Shown: positions 25,750-34,922 of the stretch, one piece after another
How the letters are laid out: each line of letters starts with the position of its first letter
Numbering within the stretch: the first letter of the stretch is position 1
NCBI GenBank assembly: GCA_946186575.1
Contig: CAMHNO010000001.1
Location: 62,001-126,000, forward strand
Direction: 5' to 3'
DNA length: 64,000 nucleotides
DNA from: an uncultured Prevotellaceae bacterium
GTDB taxonomy: Bacteria > Bacteroidota > Bacteroidia > Bacteroidales > Muribaculaceae
The notes under the pieces: model-generated
Databases searched by the model: none
Seen by the model: only the letters and a program-made list of their open reading frames with translations
Told to the model about the DNA's origin: nothing
Made by a program: the position numbers and the translations under genes

Positions 25750-26046
25750 TCAAGGGTTATAGAGGTCGTGATTGTAGAAGTCAAGTATCTGCAGCGCGTT
25801 GGCATAGGCCTGCTTGGCGGGTCCGTCGGGGTCGCGCTCCGAGGCCTCGAGATAGCTGCTCATTGCCTTGCCCCACTCGCCCAACTGCCGGTAGGCATTG
25901 CCCCGCAGGTAGTAGATCTGGGCAAGTAGTTTTTTGTCGGCCTCCTTGCTATTCTCAATCAAGTAATCGCAATGTGCAATCACGTCGCGTGACTCGCTGC
26001 GCGCGAGCATCTCCTTTATTTGCTCTATAGTATCGTCTTTTATCAT
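25750..26046 (-). CDS. Small TPR protein
   Basis: I use ATG 26046 (MIKDDTIEQIKEML) rather than a GTG five codons upstream; this gives 98 residues with no signal peptide. One clear tetratricopeptide pair covers about residues 38-75: AQIYYLRGNAYRQLGEWGKA, then MSSYLEASERDPDGPA. It is probably a cytoplasmic helper for protein contacts. It lies 23 bases after the dockerin/FISUMP gene on the same strand; its function is unknown. Confidence 0.7.
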   Translation of the reverse strand: MIKDDTIEQIKEMLARSESRDVIAHCDYLIENSKEADKKLLAQIYYLRGNAYRQLGEWGKAMSSYLEASERDPDGPAKQAYANALQILDFYNHDLYNP

Positions 26047-26069
26047 TATATTTGAAATCACATTGTGTA

Positions 26070-26927
26070 TTAAGCATTGCGCATTGCACGCACAGGGCGC
26101 ACTGAGAAACCCGAGTCGCGGTCGCCGGTGGTCAAGTCCTGGCTGCCCGATGAGTGGAAGAAGAAATAATAGGCATAGTAGCAGCGAGCATCATTAACCG
26201 TGCGCGTCCAGTAGTAGGCTATGTTGCCAGCACTGTAGAGCTCGCCGCCGAAGTAGAAGCCTGCAGCAGGCAAGAACATGGTTTTGCCATTTATTTTGCT
26301 CGTTACCTTGTAGCCGTTCACGCCGCTGGTGGTTGTCCATTGCATTGTGCACTGGGTGATGAGTTCGTCAAGCTGGTCTCTCGACGGCATGCACCACTCC
26401 GAGCCCCAGTTGGCTGTAGCGGCATCGTCGGCAGGCTCAAGCTCCACCAGGTTGTCGACAAAGCCATTGTAGCCCCATGTGCCATTGTTGCAATACTTGG
26501 TGAGTGTGCTCCACCTGCCATTGCTCCAAGCATAGTTGTCCCAGCCATAATAATCCTTGGGTGTGGTCTCGCCCCAGGCAAAATAGTCGCCATAGTCTTC
26601 GGGCGAGGTAGCTCCCACATTGGTTGTGGCCCACAGGGTGCCGCTGGGCAGCCCCAGGTCGACATATTCATGTGCCACAGTGGGCATTATGCCCAGCAAA
26701 ATATTATAAACCATCGTCACGTCGGCACTCGTGATTTGGCCATCGCCATCCACGTCGCTGGTTGAATAGTAAGTCATGTCGTCCATGAGCAGGTAGTTGT
26801 AGAGTGCAGTCACGTCGGTGCTCGTGACGGTGCCGTCGCCGTCAACGTCGCCAGTCACCCCTGCCGCTTGGGCCTGCGCCACCGCCACTGCGGCAAGCAT
26901 TGCCATTGCCAGGTAAATCTTTTTCAT
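26070..26927 (-). CDS. Exported dockerin-repeat plus FISUMP-domain protein
   Basis: From ATG 26927 the protein has 285 residues: a signal peptide (MKKIYLAMAMLAAVAVAQAQ), then two calcium-binding dockerin-type repeats (GDVDGDGTVTSTDVTALYNY at about 25-45 and DVDGDGQITSADVTMVYNI at about 62-82). After these comes a FISUMP-like domain beginning YVDLGLPSGTLWATTNVG and ending GFSVRPVRA, the common Fibrobacter/Bacteroidota paralogous fold. Dockerins normally bind cohesins, but in Bacteroidales such EF-hand pairs are frequent on surface proteins without a cellulosome. A TAATTTTG box lies 60 bases upstream. Binding partner unknown. Confidence 0.8.
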   Translation of the reverse strand: MKKIYLAMAMLAAVAVAQAQAAGVTGDVDGDGTVTSTDVTALYNYLLMDDMTYYSTSDVDGDGQITSADVTMVYNILLGIMPTVAHEYVDLGLPSGTLWATTNVGATSPEDYGDYFAWGETTPKDYYGWDNYAWSNGRWSTLTKYCNNGTWGYNGFVDNLVELEPADDAATANWGSEWCMPSRDQLDELITQCTMQWTTTSGVNGYKVTSKINGKTMFLPAAGFYFGGELYSAGNIAYYWTRTVNDARCYYAYYFFFHSSGSQDLTTGDRDSGFSVRPVRAMRNA

Positions 26928-26986
26928 GTCCCCTTGTGTGTGTATATATATAAAAAAGTGAGTTGATGTTGTGATTATAGTGGTTG

Positions 26987-26994
26987 CAAAATTA
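26987..26994 (-). promoter_or_regulatory. Promoter -7 box for the dockerin/FISUMP gene
   Basis: The minus strand reads TAATTTTG, 60 bases before the ATG at 26927. A second minus-strand box, TATCTTTG, lies at 27138-27145, beyond the GC-rich repeat; transcripts from it would cross the repeat. Confidence 0.55.
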
Positions 26995-27060
26995 AGCATT
27001 CTGCCGGTGATGTGCAAGTAATGCTTGGGATTTTATTGCAGTTTTGCCGACGGGTTGCCG

Positions 27061-27117
27061 GGCGAGGCGGCGGCGAGGGCGGCGAGGCGGCGGCGAGGGC
27101 GGCGGCGAGGCGGCGGC
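27061..27117. repeat. GC-rich tandem repeat, 20-bp unit
   Basis: Two identical 20-base units (27061-27080 and 27081-27100) made of GGC and GAGG steps are followed by a partial third. They sit in the gene-free spacer 26928-27239 between two divergent genes, in strong contrast to the AT-rich promoters on either side. The reading frames through it are Pro/Arg-rich and have no coding look. Confidence 0.85.
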
Positions 27118-27201
27118 TGGCGACAAAGCGTTGAGATCAAAGATATAAGTGTTTTTTGATAGTTTTTGCGGCAAATTGTTTTGCGATTGACAAATAATTT
27201 G

Positions 27202-27209
27202 TATTTTTG
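27202..27209 (+). promoter_or_regulatory. Promoter -7 box for the DUF853 ATPase
   Basis: TATTTTTG with TTTTG (27179-27183) 18 bases upstream lies 30 bases before the ATG at 27240. Confidence 0.6.
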
Positions 27210-27239
27210 CATAAAATAGAACAAAATCACAAAAGAACC

Positions 27240-28844
27240 ATGCTTAAAGACAATCAATTATACATTGCTCACGGCCCCGAGGGAGCAATATGCCTCAACC
27301 CAAAGATGGCCAATCGGCATGGCCTGATTGCCGGCGCCACAGGCACGGGCAAAACGGTGACGCTGCAGGTGATTGCCGAGAGCTTCAGCCAGGCAGGCGT
27401 GCCATGCTTCATGGCCGACATGAAGGGCGACCTCTCGGGCATCGGTCAGCCCGGCAAGGTGACGGGCTTCATCGAGAAGCGAATGGCCGAGTTTGGCCTC
27501 AACCAAGACAGCCTTGAGTTTGAGGGCTGCCCCACAAGATTCTACGACGTGTTTGGCGAGCAGGGCCACCCCATGCGCACCCGCATCTCCAACATGGGCC
27601 CCCTGCTGCTGTCGCGCCTGCTGGGCCTGAACGACACCCAGAGCGGAGTGCTCAACATAGTTTTCAAGGTTGCCGACGAGCGCGGGCTGCTGCTCGATGA
27701 CCTGAAGGACCTGCGATCGATGCTCGACTATGTGGCAAAGAATGCCAAGGAGCTTGGCACCAAATATGGCAACATCGCTGCCGCAAGCGTGGGAGCCATC
27801 CAGCGCTCGCTGCTCGCACTTGAGGACCAGGGAGCCGACAAGTTCTTTGGCGAGCCGTCGTTCGACATTATGGACCTGATCGACCGTGAGCAGGGCAAGG
27901 GAGTGATGAGCGTGCTTGCCGCCGACAAGTTGATGCACAACCCCAAGCTCTACAGCACCTGCCTGCTGTGGCTGCTCTCGGAGCTATATGTGAGCTTGCC
28001 CGAGGTGGGCGACCTGGACCTGCCCAAGCTCATCTTCTTCTTCGACGAGGCCCACATGCTCTTTGACGACACATCCAAGGCCCTCGTCGACAAGATAGAG
28101 CAAGTGATACGCTTGGTGCGCAGCAAGGGAGTGGGCATCTATTTCGTGACCCAGAACCCAGCCGACTTGCCCGAGGTCATTTTAGGCCAGCTTGGCAACC
28201 GTGTGCAGCATGCCTTGCGCGCCTACACTCCCAAAGACCAGAAAGCAGTGAAGGTTGCGGCCGACACCTTCAGGGCCAACCCCAACTTCAACACTCAGGA
28301 GGCAATCTCAACCCTCGAGACTGGCGAGGCCCTTGTGTCGCTGCTTGATGAAAAGGGAGCTCCCAGCATAGTTGAGAGAGCCAAGATATTGTTCCCTATG
28401 AGCCAGATAGGCCCCATCGACCCAATGACGCGCAACGCCATCATCAACCGCTCGCGCATCTATGGAAAATACGATGAACCCAAAGAGCGTGAGAGCGCCT
28501 TTGAGGTGCTGCTTGCCGAGAGCGAAAAGGCCGAGAAAGAGGCCGCCGAGGCCGCTGCCGCCACCGAGGCCGAAAAACAAGCCGAGAAAGAGGCCAAAGA
28601 GGCCGAGAAGCAGAGCAAGAAGCCTGGCATCTTGAGCAAAATATGGAAAGCCATTGTGACTGCCGTGACTGCCACCATAGCCACCATCATTGGCACTAAG
28701 GTGGGCAATGCAGTGAGTGGCACAAAGAGTCGCAAGAGCTCAACCACCAGCACCGGCAAGATTGCCAAGAGCGCAACCAGCGCTGCCACACGCACCATCA
28801 CACGCGAGATAACTCGCAGCATCCTGGGCAACTTGGGCAAGTAA
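27240..28844 (+). CDS. HerA/FtsK-like P-loop ATPase, DUF853 (YjgR) family
   Basis: From ATG 27240 the protein has 534 residues. Walker A is at about residue 30 ([15 protein letters not shown]), followed by the family stretch [17 protein letters not shown]; Walker B is [15 protein letters not shown], and a sensor region reads [14 protein letters not shown]. The C-terminal third is a Glu/Lys/Ala coiled coil, then a basic tail ending [14 protein letters not shown], typical of YjgR. It is related to DNA-pumping HerA-type motors, but the cellular role of DUF853 is not established. It is followed 22 bases later by rnr, probably in the same transcript. Confidence 0.88.
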   Translation: MLKDNQLYIAHGPEGAICLNPKMANRHGLIAGATGTGKTVTLQVIAESFSQAGVPCFMADMKGDLSGIGQPGKVTGFIEKRMAEFGLNQDSLEFEGCPTRFYDVFGEQGHPMRTRISNMGPLLLSRLLGLNDTQSGVLNIVFKVADERGLLLDDLKDLRSMLDYVAKNAKELGTKYGNIAAASVGAIQRSLLALEDQGADKFFGEPSFDIMDLIDREQGKGVMSVLAADKLMHNPKLYSTCLLWLLSELYVSLPEVGDLDLPKLIFFFDEAHMLFDDTSKALVDKIEQVIRLVRSKGVGIYFVTQNPADLPEVILGQLGNRVQHALRAYTPKDQKAVKVAADTFRANPNFNTQEAISTLETGEALVSLLDEKGAPSIVERAKILFPMSQIGPIDPMTRNAIINRSRIYGKYDEPKERESAFEVLLAESEKAEKEAAEAAAATEAEKQAEKEAKEAEKQSKKPGILSKIWKAIVTAVTATIATIIGTKVGNAVSGTKSRKSSTTSTGKIAKSATSAATRTITREITRSILGNLGK

Positions 28845-28866
28845 CAAAACTCAATTATCTTTAATT

Positions 28867-31263
28867 ATGGCAAAAAAAGACAGGTTAAATTCCTACAAAA
28901 TAGAGCGCCGTGAGTTTCACGACAAAGTAATAAACTTCTTTAACGGGCAAGACCAGGCTGCTTTCAACTACAAGCAAGTGAGTGCTCAAGTGGGAGCCAA
29001 GACGCCCAAGCAACGGGCCCTGATAGTTGAGATACTGGAGCAACTGTCGATTGATGGATTCATCAACGAGGTTGCGCCCGGCAAGTTCAAGGCCGCCCAG
29101 CGCAACAACGTGGCAGCCGGAATTTTCATTCGCCGCAGCAACGGAAAGAACAGCGTTCAGCTCGAAGGCAATGATGCCACACCCATCATGGTTGCCGAGC
29201 GCAACTCGATGCACGCCCTCAATGGCGACAAAGTGATGGTTCACATCAGTGCCGCTCGCAGTGGTTTTGAGCCCGAGGCCGAAGTAATCAAGATTGTAGA
29301 GCGCAAGGAGCAGGTGTTCATTGGCACTTTGCACATCAAGAAGTACTTTGCTCACCTGGCTACCGACAGCAAGTTCTTGGCCACCGACATTTTCATTCCA
29401 CTCGACAAGCTCGCTGGCGGTCAGACTGGCGACAAAGCTGTGGTGCGCATCATCGAGTGGCCCGACGGGTCGAACAGCCCCATAGGTGAGGTGGTGGATG
29501 TGCTGGGTAAAGCTGGTGAGAATAATGCCGAGATTCACGCCATCCTTGCCGAGTTTGGCCTACCCTACCGCTACCCTGAGAACGTGGAGCGCGTGGCCAA
29601 CAAGCTCGAACCTGGCATCACCGACGAGGAGGTGGCCCGCCGTCGCGACATGCGTGGTGTGACAACTTTCACCATCGACCCGGCCGATGCCAAGGACTAT
29701 GATGACGCCCTATCGATTGAGAAGCTACCCAATGGGCGCTGGCAGATAGGCGTGCACATTGCCGACGTGACTCACTATGTGAAACCCGACACTGTGATTG
29801 ACAAGGAAGCCTATGCTCGTGCCACGTCGGTCTATCTTGTTGACCGCACGGTGCCCATGCTGCCCGAGCGGCTGTGCAACTATATTTGCTCGCTGCGGCC
29901 GCACGAGGACAAGCTGTGCCACTCGGTGGTCTTTGAGATGGATGATAATGCCAAGGTGCACAAGTATAAGATATGCCACACTGTGATTAATAGCGACCGC
30001 CGTTTTTGCTACGAGGAAGCACAAGAGATTATCGAAACAGGCAAGGGCGACCTGGCCGAAGAGATTTTGACCTTTAATGACTTGGCTCAGAAGCTGCGGC
30101 GCCAGCGCTTTGACGAAGGTGCGGTAGAGTTTAATCGTGAGGAGAAATATTTTGACATCGACGACAGCGGTGTGCCCACGGCGGTGCACCTGCATGTGTC
30201 GCGAGAAGCCAACCAGCTCATCGAGGAGTTTATGCTGCTTGCCAACCGCACCGTTGCGGCACACATTGGCAAGGTGCCGAGGGGCAAAAAGGCAAAAGCC
30301 TTTGTATACCGCATCCACGAGCAGCCCGACATGGAAAAGCTCAACAACGTTGCCGATATTGCCGCCCACTTTGGTCACAAACTCAAAACCAGCGGCACAG
30401 CCAAGGAAGTTAACCGTTCGGTAAACAAGCTCCTTAAAGAAATAAAGGGCAAGCCCGAAGAGGAGCTCATCTCGCTGCTTGCCATCAAGTCGCAGGCCAA
30501 AGCGGTGTATTCGAGCGAGAATGTGGGTCACTATGGCTTAGCATTTGACTATTACACCCATTTCACATCGCCCATCCGCCGCTATCCCGACGTGATGGTT
30601 CACCGCCTGCTCGACCGCTACGCTGCCAAGGGGGCGCGCACCGTCAATCAGGAGAAGCTCGAAGAGTCGTGCAAGCACGTGAGCAGCCAGGAGCAGCTTG
30701 CCGCCAACGCCGAGCGAGCCTCGATCAAATATAAGGAGGTAGAGTTCATGGGTGCTCGCCTGGGCCAGGTGTACGAAGGCAAAATCTCGGGAGTGACCGA
30801 GTGGGGCGTGTATGTGGAGCTCAACGAGACTCACTGTGAGGGCATGATTGCCGTGCGCGACCTCGACGATGATTTTTATGAGTTTGACGAGAAGAACTAT
30901 ATGATTCGTGGCCGTCGCCGTGGCAAGCGTTACCAACTGGGCGACCCCATCACCATACAGGTGGCGCGCGCCGACCTGATAAAGAAGCAGCTCGATTTTG
31001 TGCTGGTCGACGGCGAGAATCCTGCCAATAGTCATCGCATCGATAAAGCTCCCATCACGCAGGCCTCGCGCATGGCTCGCGAAACCGCAACCGACAAGCT
31101 CCGGGCCCAATACGAGGGCGGACGGGCCTCGCGCCGTCAGAAGCGCGGCCAGCGTGGCAACAGCACCCGCCGCGAGGCAAGTCGTGGCAAGGCTGCCAGG
31201 CATGGCGGCGGCAAGTCGTCAAAGCGTGGCCGCGCCTCAGCAGGCAAGGGCCGCCGTCGGTAA
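28867..31263 (+). CDS. rnr: Ribonuclease R
   Basis: This 798-residue processive 3'-5' exoribonuclease has an N-terminal winged-helix and cold-shock region (RRSNGKNSVQLEGND at about 90), a catalytic RNB domain with metal-binding acidic residues (TIDPADAKDYDDALSIEKL at about 262) and the HFTSPIRRYPDVMVHRLLDR block. An S1 domain follows at about 635-700 (GKISGVTEWGVYVELNET). It ends in a long Arg/Lys/Gly-rich tail (RRQKRGQRGNSTRR onward) of the kind that helps unwind structured RNA. Confidence 0.95.
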   Translation: MAKKDRLNSYKIERREFHDKVINFFNGQDQAAFNYKQVSAQVGAKTPKQRALIVEILEQLSIDGFINEVAPGKFKAAQRNNVAAGIFIRRSNGKNSVQLEGNDATPIMVAERNSMHALNGDKVMVHISAARSGFEPEAEVIKIVERKEQVFIGTLHIKKYFAHLATDSKFLATDIFIPLDKLAGGQTGDKAVVRIIEWPDGSNSPIGEVVDVLGKAGENNAEIHAILAEFGLPYRYPENVERVANKLEPGITDEEVARRRDMRGVTTFTIDPADAKDYDDALSIEKLPNGRWQIGVHIADVTHYVKPDTVIDKEAYARATSVYLVDRTVPMLPERLCNYICSLRPHEDKLCHSVVFEMDDNAKVHKYKICHTVINSDRRFCYEEAQEIIETGKGDLAEEILTFNDLAQKLRRQRFDEGAVEFNREEKYFDIDDSGVPTAVHLHVSREANQLIEEFMLLANRTVAAHIGKVPRGKKAKAFVYRIHEQPDMEKLNNVADIAAHFGHKLKTSGTAKEVNRSVNKLLKEIKGKPEEELISLLAIKSQAKAVYSSENVGHYGLAFDYYTHFTSPIRRYPDVMVHRLLDRYAAKGARTVNQEKLEESCKHVSSQEQLAANAERASIKYKEVEFMGARLGQVYEGKISGVTEWGVYVELNETHCEGMIAVRDLDDDFYEFDEKNYMIRGRRRGKRYQLGDPITIQVARADLIKKQLDFVLVDGENPANSHRIDKAPITQASRMARETATDKLRAQYEGGRASRRQKRGQRGNSTRREASRGKAARHGGGKSSKRGRASAGKGRRR

Positions 31264-31287
31264 TTCAAGAACCACCACAACAGGACA

Positions 31288-31322
31288 GAGGCTCGATGCA
31301 TCATGTTTCTGCATCGAGCCTC
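31288..31322. terminator. Hairpin between convergent rnr and the DUF4421 gene
   Basis: A 13-bp perfect stem (GAGGCTCGATGCA / TGCATCGAGCCTC) with a nine-base loop starts 25 bases after the rnr stop. There is no good T run on either strand, so it may act as an RNA-end stabiliser as much as a terminator. Confidence 0.6.
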
Positions 31323-31352
31323 CATTGTTTCGCATCAATGTGCGCATATTGA

Positions 31353-32561
31353 CTAAAAACGTATGCCAAGCACAGCTATGAATTGTGCGATGGTGTAGCT
31401 AAAGTGGTTTTCGCCAGTAAAGTAAAGACTGGTGTTGATGTTGGTTTGTGCGCTGGCAAAGTAGCGCTTGTGATTGTAAGTGAGTGCGAGACTGCCATCC
31501 AGATTGATAGCGCCATTGTTGCTTGATGGCATGTACATTGTGCTGTGAATGTGTTTCACGCCTGCACCCACCATGCCAGTGGCATTGAGCAACAGCTTGT
31601 TGTTAAGCACCCAGTTTTGAGCATATCCACCCTTGAGGCAGTAGTCGGTGTAGCGCACATGTGCGATTCCCACTTGCTCAAAGTCTTGGGCTTGCAAGGG
31701 AGTGAGTTGCTCGGTGTCGACTTTAAAATCATAGTTTATAACAGAAAAGCCTGCAAGGGCCGAACCAGCGCTGCGCCGCTGAAACTTTGAAAAGCAATAA
31801 GCTGCCGCCCGGGCATACTTGCGATTGTTGAAGAAATAAGTTGCGCTCACGCCTATTGTCTCGCGTTGCAGAGCATTCATCTTGTCGCCACGTTGCCAAT
31901 CTCCCCCGGCGACCTTGACGCGTGTGCTCATGCGCCCTGTGTTCTTGGTTCTGTGAGCCTCGGCAGTAAAACGTGCGCAGGTGAACGAGAATTCCATCAT
32001 CTCGCTGGTGCCCTTAGCCCCGAAGATGCGGTCCACATCTATTGAGTAGCCCACCGAAACTGCCATAAACGATAAATACACTCCCAGGTTGCTTGCCATG
32101 CCACTGGTAAAAATCGCTTGGCCGCTATTGTTGCCGACATCAAAATTGTCAATCCAGTTCTGGTTTTTCAAAGTGAGCTTCCAGTTCTTGCCTGTAGATA
32201 CCACATAGGCCGTGTCGTAGCTGTTGAAAGCCTTGTCGCCCCACTTGTAGAGATTGTAGCAGAACCTCACAAACTTGGGGTAGCGCATGGTCGAGTCGTT
32301 GAAGTTGACTTTGCCATGCTTCATGGCACGCCACCAGTAGCCGCCATCGCGTGTGGTGTCGTATGGTTCATTCAGTTTATCGTTGATGCGCTTTGTGATA
32401 CTTGATTTCATCTGCTGAAACTTGCTGGGGGCCTGAACCGTGTCGGCTTGCTGCTGCAGCACTTCTTGCTGCGGCACAGCTGTCACAGGCACGTCTTGGC
32501 TCCATGCAAGCACAGGCATGCAGCAACACATCACCACCAATAACAAGAATTTTGGCTTCAT
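31353..32561 (-). CDS. DUF4421 outer-membrane-type protein
   Basis: From ATG 32561 (MKPKFLLLVVMCCC) the protein has 402 residues with a signal peptide ending LAWSQ. The body alternates beta strands typical of an outer-membrane barrel and ends with a terminal aromatic (AQFIAVLGIRF), as barrels do. DUF4421 marks are FNSYDTAYVVSTGKNWKL and the following strands. The function of the family is unknown. It is monocistronic and convergent with rnr. Confidence 0.75.
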   Translation of the reverse strand: MKPKFLLLVVMCCCMPVLAWSQDVPVTAVPQQEVLQQQADTVQAPSKFQQMKSSITKRINDKLNEPYDTTRDGGYWWRAMKHGKVNFNDSTMRYPKFVRFCYNLYKWGDKAFNSYDTAYVVSTGKNWKLTLKNQNWIDNFDVGNNSGQAIFTSGMASNLGVYLSFMAVSVGYSIDVDRIFGAKGTSEMMEFSFTCARFTAEAHRTKNTGRMSTRVKVAGGDWQRGDKMNALQRETIGVSATYFFNNRKYARAAAYCFSKFQRRSAGSALAGFSVINYDFKVDTEQLTPLQAQDFEQVGIAHVRYTDYCLKGGYAQNWVLNNKLLLNATGMVGAGVKHIHSTMYMPSSNNGAINLDGSLALTYNHKRYFASAQTNINTSLYFTGENHFSYTIAQFIAVLGIRF

Positions 32562-32712
32562 TTTCAACCTGAAAGAATAATTTTTAAGTGTTTAATTCAA
32601 GTTTCTAAAGCATCCGAAACATGAACTGTTGTGAATAGAGTTTATAGAGCTGCTAACGCTGAGCTTTGAGAACTCTAATATCTGCAAAGATGGAAAATCT
32701 TCTCCAAGTTTT

Positions 32713-33522
32713 TTACAGCAGTGTTGCAGGGTCAAGGTTTTTACCCTCGATATCCTTGAAGTAGCGATAGGTGCTCACCTTGAGCTCCATGGTAGCCTCA
32801 TCGTCGCACACTATTATTGCCTTGCGATGCATTTGCAGGGCACTCAGGGTGCACATGTGGCTCACGCCGCCCTCCACTGCTTGCTGCAGGGCACGTGCCT
32901 TCTTGTAACCATTGACGATGATCATCACGCTGCGTGCAGCCATCACAGTGCCCACTCCCACGGTAAGAGCGGTCTTAGGCACCTTGTCCACATCGTCGTC
33001 GAAGAAGCGGCTGTTGGCTATGATAGTATCTTGCGTGAGAGTCTTCATGCGAGTGAGCGATGTGAGCGACGATCCCGGCTCGTTGAATGCGATGTGGCCA
33101 TCGGGTCCCACGCCTCCCATAAAAAGGTCGATGCCGCCTGCGGCATGAATGCGCGCCTCGTAGTCGGCGCATTCTTTCTCAAGATCCTGGGCATTGCCGT
33201 TGAGTATGTTCACATTTTCGGGCTTGATGTCGATGTGTGAGAAGAAGTTATTCCACATGAAGCTGTGGTAGCTCTCGGGGTGCTCTTCGGGGAGCCCCAC
33301 ATACTCGTCCATGTTAAAAGTCACCACATTCTGGAACGAGACTTTTCCAGCCTTGTTGAGCTCAATGAGTTTGCGATACATGCCCAGCGGCGAACTTCCT
33401 GTTGGGCATCCTAAAACGAAAGGTTTCTCAGGTGTGGGCTTAGCCTCGTTGATTCTTGAAGCAACATAATTGGCTGCCCATGCCGATACCTGCTCATAGT
33501 CAGGTTCAATAATAAGTCTCAT
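32713..33522 (-). CDS. nagB: Glucosamine-6-phosphate deaminase
   Basis: From ATG 33522 ([15 protein letters not shown]) the protein has 269 residues, the E. coli NagB size. It converts glucosamine-6-P to fructose-6-P and ammonia. Visible marks are the phosphate-binding [16 protein letters not shown], the active-site [20 protein letters not shown], and [17 protein letters not shown] with the catalytic Asp/His pair. No nagA or transporter is next to it, so sugar source and control are not evident. Confidence 0.95.
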   Translation of the reverse strand: MRLIIEPDYEQVSAWAANYVASRINEAKPTPEKPFVLGCPTGSSPLGMYRKLIELNKAGKVSFQNVVTFNMDEYVGLPEEHPESYHSFMWNNFFSHIDIKPENVNILNGNAQDLEKECADYEARIHAAGGIDLFMGGVGPDGHIAFNEPGSSLTSLTRMKTLTQDTIIANSRFFDDDVDKVPKTALTVGVGTVMAARSVMIIVNGYKKARALQQAVEGGVSHMCTLSALQMHRKAIIVCDDEATMELKVSTYRYFKDIEGKNLDPATLL

Positions 33523-33613
33523 TTTTTTTATTTTAAAGGTTATAATTCTGAGTTCATTAGTTATCAGATGCAATAAGCTCCAACCGAGCGCAAGCGTTTA
33601 ACACTCAATCTTG

Positions 33614-33706
33614 TCATTTCTTGAAGTGGTCGATTGCCAGCTCGTCACCAACATTGATGAAGCCATTGCAGGTCATCTTTTTAAGATTAGCTGGGTGACA
33701 AACCAT
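33614..33706 (-). CDS. Possible 30-residue small protein
   Basis: An ATG at 33706 opens MVCHPANLKKMTCNGFINVG, then DELAIDHFKK and a stop. The composition looks coding rather than random, but there is no signal peptide, family or conserved neighbour to confirm it. It lies between nagB and def on their strand and could be a remnant. Confidence 0.25.
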   Translation of the reverse strand: MVCHPANLKKMTCNGFINVGDELAIDHFKK

Positions 33707-33732
33707 ATTGTTAGTCTCTCGAATCTCCCTCG

Positions 33733-34305
33733 CTACCGCTTTTTGGTTGGTTTATAGGGCTTTATGCGGTAGTCACAATCAACCTTGCCCTTGACCATGT
33801 TGTTGAGCTTGCTGCGAATCAACTGCTTGCGTATGGCCGAGATGTGGTCGATGAACATGTGCCCTTCGAGGTGGTCGCACTCGTGCTGAATCACACGTGC
33901 CAGATATCCGTCGATGTGCTCATCATGCTCCTGCCAATTCTCGTCGAAGTAGCGGATGTGAATGCGGGTGTGGCGTGTCACATTCTCATGAATGCCAGGC
34001 ACGCTCAGGCAGCCCTCCTCACGGCTCTCGGTGGGGCTGTTTTCGTCGACGGTGACCTCGGGGTTGATCAACACCAGTCGCTTGCCCTCGAGTTCAGGAA
34101 ACTTATCTTTGAGCACATCCACATCAATGTAAACAATGCGTGCGCTCACCCCCACCTGCGGAGCAGCTATGCCTATGCCGTCGCTATCATACATGGTTTC
34201 CTTCATGTTCTGTATGAGCTCGGCAAGGTTGGGGTAGTCTTTGTCTATGGGCTGGGCCACTTTGCGCAGCACTGGTTGACCATAGATATAAATTGGTAGT
34301 ATCAT
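33733..34305 (-). CDS. def: Peptide deformylase
   Basis: This 190-residue enzyme removes the formyl group from nascent N-terminal methionine. All three signature blocks are intact: GIGIAAPQVG, EEGCLSVPG (metal-binding Cys) and QHECDHLEGHMF (HExxH-type zinc/iron site). The start overlaps the ruvX stop by four bases (ATGA). The C-terminal extension is short and basic (KPTKKR). Confidence 0.95.
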   Translation of the reverse strand: MILPIYIYGQPVLRKVAQPIDKDYPNLAELIQNMKETMYDSDGIGIAAPQVGVSARIVYIDVDVLKDKFPELEGKRLVLINPEVTVDENSPTESREEGCLSVPGIHENVTRHTRIHIRYFDENWQEHDEHIDGYLARVIQHECDHLEGHMFIDHISAIRKQLIRSKLNNMVKGKVDCDYRIKPYKPTKKR

Positions 34306-34730
34306 AGTGCGTTGTTAAATTGTTTGCTTTGTAGATAATCGTTAAGTATGATTGTTGCGGCAATAGTGTCCACTCGCGACTTGTCGCGGCGGTCGCTCTT
34401 CTTCATGCCGCCATCAATCATTGCCTGGTGAGCAATTGTCGAAGTGAAACGCTCATCAACCATCACCACAGGCAAGCCTGGCAATTCTTTCTTGAGGCGG
34501 TTCACAAAGGGCGTGATGTAACGCATGCTCTCGCTGGGCTCGCCGTTGAGCTGGGTGGGCTGGCCCATGACAATTAACTCCACATCCTCGACTCTCATGT
34601 AATTCTTGATGAAATCCATGAGCTGGTGTGTGGGCACTGTCTCAAGCCCGTTGGCAACAATCTTGAGCGGGTCGGTCACAGCCACGCCGCAACGCTTGCG
34701 ACCATAGTCAATTGCTAAAATACGTCCCAT
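34302..34730 (-). CDS. ruvX: Putative pre-16S rRNA nuclease / Holliday-junction resolvase-like YqgF
   Basis: This 142-residue RNase-H fold protein has acidic residues in ILAIDYGRKRCGVAVTD, IVMGQPTQLNGEPSE, VVMVDERFTS and DRRDKSRVDTIAATIIL. In E. coli YqgF finishes the 5' end of 16S rRNA; resolvase activity has also been proposed. It is coupled with def by a four-base overlap. The promoter box TAATTTTG ends eight bases before the ATG. Confidence 0.9.
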   Translation of the reverse strand: MGRILAIDYGRKRCGVAVTDPLKIVANGLETVPTHQLMDFIKNYMRVEDVELIVMGQPTQLNGEPSESMRYITPFVNRLKKELPGLPVVMVDERFTSTIAHQAMIDGGMKKSDRRDKSRVDTIAATIILNDYLQSKQFNNAL

Positions 34731-34738
34731 AAATCATG

Positions 34739-34746
34739 CAAAATTA
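34739..34746 (-). promoter_or_regulatory. Promoter -7 box for ruvX-def
   Basis: The minus strand reads TAATTTTG with only eight bases to the ATG at 34730, so the leader is very short. Confidence 0.6.
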
Positions 34747-34802
34747 CTATTTTTAGCTCAATCAGCAAAATTTTTTCCTCAAATTATAAAAAATCAATTT
34801 TT

Positions 34803-34850
34803 GCGCGGCAGCGCCTCTAAATTTTAGCACGGCAGCGCCTTCAAATTTTA
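34803..34850. repeat. Two-copy direct repeat upstream of ruvX
   Basis: The motif CGGCAGCGCC followed by TC(T/A)AAATTTTAG occurs twice in a row in the spacer between dnaG and ruvX, with small differences. A further GCGCGGC follows at about 34864. Its function is unknown. Confidence 0.6.
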
Positions 34851-34922
34851 GATTTCCGCACCCAGCGCGGCAAAACCATGTAGTGGGGGCAGAGCATACT
34901 CAGTCCACAGCGTGATTGCGCA

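Noticed and set aside
27033-27257. Pro/Arg-rich frames across the GC repeat
   Set aside because: They are translations of the simple repeat itself in more than one frame, with no signal, start context or homology.
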